Below are positions 26,901 to 38,900 of a stretch of DNA of 64,000 nucleotides, piece after piece. The position numbers and the translations under genes are program-made. This stretch comes from Triatoma infestans (lineage: Eukaryota > Arthropoda > Insecta > Hemiptera > Reduviidae): NCBI GenBank assembly GCA_011037195.1, contig JAAEAF010014928.1:130128-194127 (forward strand), read 5' to 3'. Every line of letters begins with the position of its first letter. Within the stretch, counting starts at the first letter, position 1. The notes under the pieces were generated by a model that was not told the DNA's origin, made no database searches, and worked only from the letters and a program-made list of their open reading frames with translations.

Positions 26901-29900
26901 CCAGAGCAGATCCAGCCGAAAATAAATTTTGTTTGCATTCAGGAACATACCATACATTTGTAAGCTGACCTGGTTTCCAAATACCTGACACCAACATTTC
27001 TACTTTAATAATGCCCCGTCCATATGCAAACCATATGATTAGGTGATAGCATATGGCTACCATCACCTAATCTTAGAGACTTAGGAAAGTCAAATTTATT
27101 ATACTCATAATAAAACTCACTAAATGAAGTAACATGATGAGATGCACCAGAATCAATTTTCCAATCAGATTTGAATGCATCATTATTGTCCACACTCATA
27201 TATGCTTGCCCATGGGGTTTATCTTTCAATTTGAAACAATTTTTCTTAATGTGACCAGCTTTACCACAATGGTAACATTTAATAATATTTTGCCTACCAT
27301 TGTCATTATTCTTAAAGGACTTAACTTCCTTAACATGCCCACGATATTTGCTTTTGGCCATCATGGCAACATTACTTAAATCAGAAATGGGACGAACATC
27401 ATTTAACCTTTGTTCGTGAAGCCTGAGCCTTTCAACTAAATTAGATAAATTTCTAGATTCAATTGGAACAGATTCCCATGCATTTTTAAACTCTAGATAT
27501 TCATTTGGAAGTGTATTCATAATCCTGTTTAAAAGCATAGAATCAGGCAACCGAACTTTCTCCAAAGCCAGCTCATCCTGAAGATCTTGCCAAATTTTTT
27601 GCAATTTCGAAACATGACTAGCAATGTCATCTGATGGATCCTTTGAGTAACTGAACAGTTGGGAGTACAGTAAATCAAGTCTCCTTTCATTCTTTTGCTC
27701 ATAAATGGAATGAAGTACATCCCACATCTCCTTAGCACTTTTGCAAGTGAGAAGATGCTGCTTAGGCTCATTTTTAACATTTGAACCAATTATATATTGG
27801 GCAAGAGAATCAAGTCTTTCAAATGTTTGAAGTTTAATGTTATAATCCTTTAACACCCCTGGCAAAGATCCTTCATCAGGTAAAAGAGGCTTCTGAATTT
27901 CCCCTTTCACTAAGGATAAGGTTTTACTTACAGACAGCTGTAAAGTAACGTCGAACTTCCATGTAGGCCAGTTCTTCTCACCATCCAACTTGTCAATAGC
28001 ACATAGTTTTTCCATGGTGCACAAAGTAAACACTTCACAGTTCCTTCACAATAAATAGCACACACCTACCAACATTAACGCTGACTGGGCCCATAACCAC
28101 TTGGTTATTCAAATAAATAACTAATGTTAGTAGAAAACTTTAATAACATGTGCTCAAGTAACAAGGAATAAGTACAGGATATATAACACACAGAAAGGTA
28201 ACAACAACAATGCAAAGAGTTACATTTCCCTAGTCTTGATCTTCTTTGTGTGACGTCATAGAACACAACATTATCCTCTCTTCGAAAATCACCTCATCAC
28301 TTTTAATCCTTCTTCACCACATTTAATACTTCTTGCATTGTGGTTTAGCTAAAAGCCCTATTTGCTGTAGAAAGTAAACGTTTGAAGGTGTTAACACTCT
28401 GTGGGGTAAACGTTGAATACTGGATGGTTTAACTCCAATGTTACTGCTTTTACACCTTTTAAATTCAATACCCATTTTTCTTCAAATGTAATCGAATAGT
28501 AATTACTTCTTCACGAAAGTTCATCAGATTATTATCTTGATCTGTAAGAGACAGCGTAATATTATCAATTCTCTCGCCAATGACTGGAAAATAAATGACT
28601 GGTACAAGTTCATGTACCAATTTATAACCTGGTGGAACTGTAGGAGAAAACCCATATACTGTATGACCAGGTTTGCCATTTCTATATGAACCTGCTGCTA
28701 TATTGCAATTTACAGCAATTGTATTTACACCATGAATTTTTACAAGCTCATCTGATTTATGAGTGATGTTTGCCTCCAACACTTTATGGTGAGTAATCCT
28801 AGTAAAGGACCAATTGAATACTCTTTCATTATCCATTATTTTATCCGTCGTAGCATGCATATTAGGTTTATTCCTGACCGGTTTCGGATATTCATCCATC
28901 GTCAGAGCAAATTCACCAAGTTTGTGTATCCAACAAGTGTGAGTCTACAGAAACATTTAGTTGAAGTGAACCCTCTACACAAACTTGGTGAATTTGCTCT
29001 GACGATGGATGAATATCCGAAACCGGTCAGGAATAAATCTAATATGCATGCTACGACGGATAAAATAATGGATGTTATCCAGCATTACGGACCCAGCCAC
29101 ATTTTCATGAATACTCTTTGTTGAAATCTACAGGTTGTGTACACTTGAACTCAATTTTTAAAGTATTAACATTTCCTTTCATTTTAATTGAATCGGGGTG
29201 ATTCCATGTTTCTTTTTAAGTAATCTGCTATAGCTTCAACCTCATAGTTCCCAGTAGGAATACCAATCACTCTGTCACCATAATAAAATTTATTGTTTAC
29301 ATTTTCAATAATGTTTGGAATTGAGTTATAAGATTGGAAGCTAAGTAAGCCAATCTTATAGTCACCTCCGTCCAATAAACTAATTGGTGGAAATATATCA
29401 GCGTTAAGGATGCTGGATGTACCTGTTAAGGTAAAAGTGTAAGACATAACTAATTTCCATAAACTTTGTTACGCATTATTATAGAGAAATTCTAAACATA
29501 AATGTCCACAGTAAGGCGTATTTCAATCTTGATATCTCTCACGATTGTACATGATTTCACAGTTGTTAAAATAACTTAATATTTCTAATGGTGGTCTAAG
29601 ATTCCCAAATGGATCAAAATACATAACTTGATTACCTTTTTCAATATATGCTACCTAGTGAGTACGCAATGCTACGCATTGTACGGTGAATCTAGATTTA
29701 CAACAGCACATTCTTCAGCTTTAGGAAATTTTGGTAGCGTGTCGCGCATATATACACCTCTAAAGTGTGGAACATTTTTAGCATATTTCATTAATTCTAT
29801 GTTTGTGAGTGCACTGTTGGGAAGTAGTCAGTCTTTTTTTCTAATGTAAAGGCCATATCCTTTTTTATATGGTTTAAGATAAAATCCTTGACCAATTTGC

Positions 29901-32900
29901 TGCTCTTCCATTTTTCTATTATGTCTTCTCATTTCTTCTAACTGATCCCTCGCAACTTGGGTGTTCTTTACTGCCTTTGCTATTGCTGACGCCCCACCAG
30001 CTAAACTTCCTTCTTTAATAGTTTTTTTTACCTTTTTCCCCCCACCACCCAATTTCACTTTAGCTTTCATTGCGTTTGTAACTGCCCAGGCTGACGCCTT
30101 CTCACCAAAAGATGTGTCACTATCCTTTGTTCTTTGCCAAGCTTTATCAGTGAGTATAAGGGCAGCCTTATGCCGTGAATCTAGATCTCTTTGTTGAGAG
30201 TATGCAACATCGTGTTCCCTACAGGCCTCGTCCAAAGCATTAACACCTCGTTTTAATCTTTCTTGTAATTTAGTTCCTGGACCGCAAAATCTATAACCGC
30301 GTATATGCACTTCAAAAGGAAGTTTGTTAATCACTGAATTTATAAGATCTCTTCCAACAGTTTTTCTTCTCATAATGATGGCATTAGTGAGACCTGAAAC
30401 TATATATATATCCACCCCCTTATTAAACATGTTCTAATATGCATTTAGAGAAGCAAAGCGAAAGTTTACCTATCTGCAATCTCCTGAATAATTCAACTTG
30501 TGACCGTGTGAAAATTAATCGTCATGGAGCATTGCTGCCTGATAATATCCGAGCACTTATTTGCAGAAGTTCAGGCTCTGGTAAAACCAATCTTATGGCT
30601 TGTTTGCTTTTTCAAACAAATTGGCTGAAATTCACACACATATAAATATGCAGTCAGTCGCTTCAACAAGAGAAATATTTATATTTGGAAGAAATTTTTA
30701 AACTAGTTCCAGAAATAGGATTCCATACAGTAAACACCACTCCTGATAACGCAGAACCAAACTCTATCGTAGTATTTGATGATATTTCAATGGATGAGCA
30801 GGAAAATATTAGGAAATATTTTAGTATGGGGCGTCACAAGAACATTGACTGCTTCTATCTTTGCCAAAGTTATGCTAGGATCCCTAAACACCTTATTCGT
30901 GACAACGCCAACTTTATTTTATGTTTCAAACAGGATGACTTAAATTTAAAACTTGTTTACAGTGATCATATAAGTTCTCCCAATGTACCATTTGATAAGT
31001 TTAAACAAATGTGTAATATATGCTGGGAGGAACCGCATGGATTTATAACTCTGGACAAAACAAGAGATTTTACAATGGTACGTTTCGGAAGGGTTTGGAT
31101 ACATTTATCTAGGAAATAGAATCCTATATAAATAAGTTGATTGTAGAATACTTTTCTCAATCCGTTATGGATCCCAAGGTTACTAAACAACTTATTGAAT
31201 TTTTCTAAATCTCTACGCAACAAATTTAACATAACAGAACCACTACAAGAGCTGATTCAACTGGGAAAACGGGTAAAACAAGATTATCCACCTCTGAAAG
31301 TGAAAAAGGAGGGTTCAACTGCAAGGAATCACAGGTTAAACCTTCTACTAAAGATGTTTCAACAGAAATAGAATCACTAATTAAAGAGTCTTTACACCCA
31401 AAAATTAAAGCTTCTACCCCTGTGCAACTGAAAAGGTATACTATTCCAATAAAACAAGAAGAAACGTTTGAGGATGTAGAAGAGATCACTCCATTAGAGT
31501 ACGTAAGAAAAATTGATAAACAGGAATTAGAGAAAACTTTAAGGGGGAAGAAGATATTGGCTCTTTAATAGAACCATATTTATTGAAAATATGAGTGCCG
31601 ATACTAGAGATTTGGATGATAGATATGGAATTAGAATCCTACCAAAAGGTGGGATGACCATTGGAAATGATCAGGTAACCATAGATGCTAATGATATTAA
31701 TGTAAATGGAAAATGGTATGAAGATACACCAGGTTTGTTACAATTGTTATTTTTAAAACAACCGATACATTATTCAGAAAATAATTTAGACAGTTATAAA
31801 GACAATTTAATTAGAAGTAATGCGCATAAGCGTCAGTTTAGTGAAGAAAAAGGAATTAGTTCCAGCAGAGGATGGAAATACAAAAACATCATCGCTCCTC
31901 TTTTTAATCGCTCCTCCAAATCACCGGAACAAATTTCAATACAAACTAGGTATACTCCACCAGCAACTACTTCAAATAGACAAACGCCTCTGACTTTGGT
32001 TGCAACAAGACGTGGTAAATACATACTAAGATCGAGGGAAACAATTGGTAAAGGCATGTGAGAAGGTCGAAGTATTTATGAATATTGAGATGATCCCAAC
32101 GAACTGGTAGATCGACTTAGGCTACTATATGATTCAACCAGTGCAGGTCATACAGGACATGAAAATGAAATTCAATCCATACTTGAAGAGCGGAGAGAGG
32201 CTAATATTATTTATTAAACTGGTAAGGTATGGGGAATTGTTCATTGCTAGCCACCACAGAATAACATGCCTGTTGACATGTTTGGTAGATCATTAGCCCA
32301 AATCAAGGAAGTATTTCATGTAAGTGATTGAAGATGGTGATTATATTGATTTTGAAAATAAACGTTTAGTGGGAGTGAGTGATCCTTCAAGTGGTTCGGA
32401 TGCTGTTAATAAGAGATATCTGGAAAAGTATGTTACTACCTTAAACACTACTGGTAAAAATAAATTTATTACTAAAACCTACTTGGAAAGTTATATAGAT
32501 CAATTAGATTTGGTAAGCAAGTTGTACCTTCAGAACTATCTAGACGAACATTTCATAAGAAAAAATTACCTTTTACAAACATATGATCAGGCTAGAAAAC
32601 TAGTGACTCAGAATTATATAAATCGTTTATTTGAAACAATAAAAACAGACTGAATGCATTCAATTCGAATATTCCTTTAACAGTCCATCACCATAAAACA
32701 ATTTTCGATTAAGTTTTCAAGAGTTGTTGTTAAATATAAGATTTAATCTTTAGAAATAAAGATCAGATGTGAGAGATTCAGTAAAGGATAAAGTACCAAA
32801 AAATTATGTCCTTCAAGGAGGCTGTAATTGCTGAACTTCATACCCTTGGAAGTTCACGCTACCCTGGAAGACGTACATTGCTCAAAGGTGCTGATTTAAT

Positions 32901-35900
32901 GGAAATGATACATATGCTCGCCAAAATAATGGTTACAAATACACATTAGCAGTGATTGGTTGTTTTTCAAAATACGCCTGGATGGAACCTGTTAAATCCA
33001 AAGGCGCTCAAGATATCACTCAAGCTATGGAAAGTATTTTTAATTCAACTGGAAGAGTGACAGATAATGGGATAACATTAATCACCATAGTACTTACAGC
33101 CAAATTGAAAGTTCAGTTGTTGAAAGATTTAATAGAACCTTTAAATCTATGATGTATCAATTGTTTAGTCTTCAAGGAAACTACAATTATACAAAAAATT
33201 TATCGGATCTCATAAATACCTACAACAACAAAGTACACCGTATGGTGGGTATGACACCAACAGAAGTAAATTTTGGTAATAAATCATGCTTACTAGCTAA
33301 TGTTTACTCTTCTAAAGTAAAACGAAAAGATAAACAATGATTTAAAAAAGGTGACTACGTATGTACGAATTTCGAAAAGAAGAACTCTCTTTAGCAGAGG
33401 ATATACACCCAATTGGAGTACTGAAATATTAAAAATTAAAAATGTTCGTGAGACTATTCCATATACTTACTTGTTGGAAGATTTGACAGGACAACCTATT
33501 CAAGGAGCATTTTATACACAAGAACTGCAGAAAACTAAATATAAAGATGTATATCTTGTAAAAAAAATATTAAAAAGGAAAAATAATAAGCTGTATGTAT
33601 AATAGTTGGGCTTTACAAAGCGTACTTGGATAAGTACAGAAACTTTAATAAATTAATAATTTCTTTGTGTATGCGTTTTTTATGGCTTCCTTCTTAACTA
33701 TTCTAGCAATTTTTAAACTAGAGGGATAAATAAATATAAAACTTGCGTTGGTGAGTAAAATTTTTTTTGATAATATGGAAACAATGTATTAGAAGTACAA
33801 AGTTTTGACAGATAATTCAACTGAAAATTTACATCTTCAAACAGGCTTTGAAGTTTTAAGTATTCATTTCTAAGCAGGTTGATCTTGGTAGGTTGAAAAC
33901 TTAGAAGATCTTCCAACCAAGTTGCTTTACCCTGGATGGAAATCACTTTGTATGTAAACTTAAGAAAATATATTGTTGCCTTCTTAAGGTTAATTTCATT
34001 TGGAGGAATTGCTTCTTTTCCGTTGAAGAAGTCATTGAAAGTCTGCATATTTGACTCCAGAGTCAGCCAGTCTTCAACATGTAGATAAATAACATCTTTC
34101 AACCAGTCTTCAACATGTAGATAAATAACATCTTTTCTCGACCTCACCGCTACCAGAGGCACATAATCTTGGGAGAGACCAGTTATTAATACCTTAGAGT
34201 GGTGTTTGTTGAGTGGAAAACTTGTAGTCAGTTGTAGACCCATTTCACATCTAGCCATGTTTGTGTACAACTGATTAAAAAAAAAAAAGTTCACATCACT
34301 TGAAGTTTAAAGATCCCACTTAGTACCAAACCATTTAAATTATTATCAATATCCTTGGATGATATGAGTACACAATGACATGTATCTAGCCCCGTCTGTT
34401 GGTCAGGATTTGACCAAATACATTGTTGTTTAAGTAAAGTTTGTTAGCTGCTCTTTCAATAAATACACTAGCATATTTTTCTATTTTTAATAATTTTTTA
34501 TTTAAGTCAATAAATCTTTGAGCTAAATCAATATTGTGAAGATTAAAATTAGATAATCTAGAAATAAACATCTGATAATTCTCACTGTTAACTATATTCA
34601 TCCAACTGGTGATTACTTATATATAATTCAAAAAAAAAGCTAAAAATCTAATTAAGAGAAGAAGAGGTGGTAATATATATATAATTAAACAGATGTCATA
34701 TGATAATCTCAGTTTAAGAAATAGTGTTAGCGGTCTCTTCTCAATTGAAAGAGCAACCACCAGCAGAAAAAGAGTAACCAACTAGAGTTAGTAAGAGAGA
34801 GAAACGACCGTACAGAGAAAGAGTGGTGATTACTTATATATAATTCAAAAAAGAGGATTTAGCTAAAAATCTAATTAAGAGTAGAAGATGTGGTTTTATA
34901 TATATATAATTAAATAGATGTCATATGATAATCTCAGTTTATAAAAAACTTAAATATAATAATAACATAGTGTTAGCGGCCTCATCTCAATTGAAAGAGC
35001 AACATTCCACAAATGGAATAGTCGTGATGCAGGGAGAACCTGTTTTTTATTTTAGAGTAAGTGACCAACTCACAAAAATACGATACTAACACTAACTTGC
35101 AATATTTACTAGATGCAATAATTAAGTAGATGTCAATCGACAATCACAGTTTAAGAAAATAGTGCTGGCGGCGGCTCAACTCAATTGAAAGAGCAACGAC
35201 CGGCAGAACCAGATAGAGTTAGAAAGAGAGAGAAACGACCGTAGAGAGAAAGAGTGAGTGACTTGATAGAACTTAAACAATACATACGATTCCAACTGGC
35301 AGTGATGGTGTAAGTGGGTAGAGCTGCCCATCTTTAGAGTAAAAGGTCCCAGAATCAAAACTTGGAATATTGTAAAAAAAAATCTTCATAACCTCGCCCC
35401 TCACCCTACTGTGCGTGGGAGGGGATTCGGCTCCGATGTTGATGACATCAACTGCGCCAGAACTCCCTTTTCCCCCCTACTGATATACCCGAAGGGACCA
35501 TCTTCTTGCATATTGCCCCAGTCTAGACTATCCGGATCACGAACCCATTCGAAACCGCCATAAGGAAGCGGATTTGACATTGCCCACCCTACAGATTGTT
35601 TGCATCTAGGTAGGCAATGTGTGACGATTCCTTATGGGGGTCTCGATCTGGGTACAGATAGAAATAATCAGCTTTACCATAGCGATGACTGCATTGGCAA
35701 ATGCCACCCCTAATGCCCCGCTCGATCATCAGGATCTGGTCGTAGTCCGTGAGCAGATCGAGTTGTACCCATGTACACTTAAGCATGGCGTCTCGTGCCA
35801 GTCCGGGAGCCGTGAAATACCGGGCAGGGTCCAGCGAATATGCTCCTATGCAAACATCCCTGAAATTTTCAAAGATGTCACATAGGAGCATTACGAATGA

Positions 35901-38900
35901 ATCAGCTGACAGCTATTGAAAACAAATTGTTTAAAATTTTGTCTACTTTTTCTGAGTATTTATGATGTTTGTATCAGTGTAAATTACTATCATTTATTAC
36001 AAAGTAATTGTACTATTTATGGATTCTCAGTGAATGATAGTGAAGTTTTGAAGTTCATCCTATTAAGTATTAAAAAAACGATATAATTAAAAACTAACCT
36101 AGCAGTGAGTACAATTTGTGACATTTTAAAACAAGTGAAAGTTATTATTTGTTATCTTTTACTAATTTGACTGTATAGTTTTTTCAACACTTATTTACTT
36201 ACTTATAACACTTTATAATTATAACAATTTATACTTTTAAGTAACAATTTATAATTATTTTACTTTATTCATTTATTTATATTAATTTAATCTGCCAACG
36301 GGTTCCTCCTGATGGTTCTTAGCGTTGAAACATACACTAGTTCCTCAGAAGAGTCGACCACATCAGTTTCTACAAAATCTTTAAAAAGAAAACAAAAAAC
36401 TCCCAACAATTCCCCTCCAAAAAATAAGAAAGGTTCGCAAACCATAATGGTTAACAAACAAAATTAACAGCAAATAAAATACACACAGACATCTTACCCC
36501 AAACTCCTAACGATAGTCATCAACTTCCAGGAACTAGCCACCAACCAAATACTAATCCATCCATAGAGGAGACAATAATAGCCCCACCAGGAGTCCTTAC
36601 CCAGGTGTCCCCACCAGGAGTCCCAGGAATCCTTTTTCACCTATTGCCACAAATGAAATGGAAACAGCACCTACATCAACAGCAACACCTGCACAACGTA
36701 TCCATAAACCTCCGCCCATTTATATTAAAAGTGCGACTAGGTATGCCGACTTCTGTAAAGCCCTTTCGGAACTGGTGGGAGCCAACAACTTCTAAAGCTC
36801 GGATTACCGACTTAATTGTCAACGCCAAAAACGTAGAAAGTTAGAGAGCTATTATACATTACCTAAATGAAAAGAAAGCTGAATATCACACCTACCAACT
36901 ACAAGAAGACAAATCTTATCGAGTGGTTATCAGATATTGCACGCAATGTGTCCTCAGTAATCCACCCAGTCACTAAGCAATCTTTACCCCTATTCTTCGT
37001 AGACTTAGAACCTAATTCGAATAATAAAAATATCTTCGACCTCGAAATATTATGTTATACTAAAATTAAGGTAGAAGAACCTCACAAACAGCGTCTAATC
37101 ATACAATGCAAACGCTGTCAAGAATATGGTCACAGCAAGTCCTACTGCCAACACCGACCAAAATGCGTGAAGTGCGCAGGAGAGCATTTCACTCAAGAAT
37201 GCAATACACACGTAACACTCCTGCCAAGTGTGTATTGTGCAATGGCGAACATCCCGCTAATTACAAAGGTTGCGCAGTATATAAAGAACTTCAGCGAGCA
37301 AGGAGGACACCCCCAGTATACAGCCAGCCATCCGCTCAACGCTCCTCTCCCGCAGGCCCAGGATATTCTGAAGTTACACAACCTACCGACTTCCCATCAA
37401 TCATGAATTCAAGCCAGCCAAAGAACAACAATAAATGTACATATTCCCAGATGGTCTCAGGGCTCGCGCCTGCTCAGACGTCTACACATCCCTCTACATC
37501 CGCCTCTTCTCTCGATATCTCTTCTCTCCTTAACTCATTCCTATCTGATTTCAAAACCCTTATCAATCCTCTAATAAATCTCTTGGCCTCTGTAGTGAAC
37601 GCCTACTTCCTGGCATAACTCCCTAATGCCACTCAGCCAACACTCTCTCAATATTCTCCTGTGGAATGCCAACGGACTTATTAGACACAAACAAGAACTA
37701 GACATACTGTTTCATGACAAACGAATTGACATAGCCCTTATCACTGAGACTCACTTCGCTGAAAGAACATATTTTTATATTAATGGATACACACTCTACA
37801 GGACTGACCACCCGACGGAACAGCTCATGGTGGCTTTGCTATATTAATTCGCAACAAACTGGCCCATTTTCTAATTGTTCATAGCCCCACAAATAATTTT
37901 CAACCGACGGTAATATCATTGCTTTCCGAGCCATTTACTTATATATTGCTGCAGTGTATTGCCCACCCAATCATGTAATCAACTCTGATCAGTTCCTGGC
38001 CTTCTTCCAATCCTTGGGATCCCAATTCATTAGCGGTAGCGACTACAACGCAAAACATCCTTTCTGGGGCAATCGCGTAGCTAACCCCAGCGGCCGCACT
38101 CTCTACAATGCCTTAACCCAGACTCAGCTGACTTGTGTTACTCCAGCACAGCCAACGTACTGGCCCACTTCCTTAAATAAACTTCCTGATCTCCTTGACT
38201 TCTTTATTTGCTCAAACATATCGTCCAACTCTGTCGAATCTTATACATTATTTGATCTTTCATCCGACCACAGTCCAGTTGTACTCTCTAAGGATATTCA
38301 CCCCAAACCCATTCCTCCTAGACAAACATTGATAAACGGAACTATAGACTGGAACCTCTTCAAAAATTTGCTAAATCTCAAACTCGACTTGAAAACATCA
38401 CTTAAAACGCCCAACGAAATAGACAATAATGTCCAATATCTGACAGAAGTAATTCAGCAAAGCATATGGCAAGCTACCACACACTTTTCGATCAACAAAA
38501 CACATTCTACTCCCTTTAACCTACCTCTACATTTAAGGATGCTTATTACGCAAAAAAGACGAGCGAGAGCTCTTTGGCAGCGTACTAGGTATCCATCTCA
38601 CAAACACTCATTTAACGTACTTATCAGACAATTAAAAAATGAACTTCACAAATATTACAACAATCAATATGCCAATATACCGCAACACTTACTACTGACG
38701 ACAACTCAATGTGGGACGCCACGAATCGAATTCTTAAATACAGAACAGTTTCAACTCCTTTACGCCATGACGACGGTACTTGGGCTAAGACAGATACAGA
38801 AAAAGCTAATCTCTTATCTTTATACCTCACCGCAGTATTTATTCCGCACTCTGACACTCAGGATACAGAAAACACTTCTAATATCACCAGCGAGCTTGAC

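Larger units (their letters stand above)
23925..28270 (-). mobile_element. Ty1/copia LTR retrotransposon, complete in structure
   Basis: Paired LTRs of 172-173 bp enclose a single gag-pol region. A 5-bp target duplication, ttatc, flanks it (23920-23924 and 28271-28275). Next to the 5' LTR the minus strand reads GGTTATGGGCCCAGTC (28083-28098), the copia-type primer-binding site for initiator tRNA-Met. Next to the 3' LTR is the purine tract AAGGGGAG (24098-24105). The LTRs differ at about six sites. The coding frame has two frameshifts and one stop, so it is not autonomous now. Confidence 0.93.
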
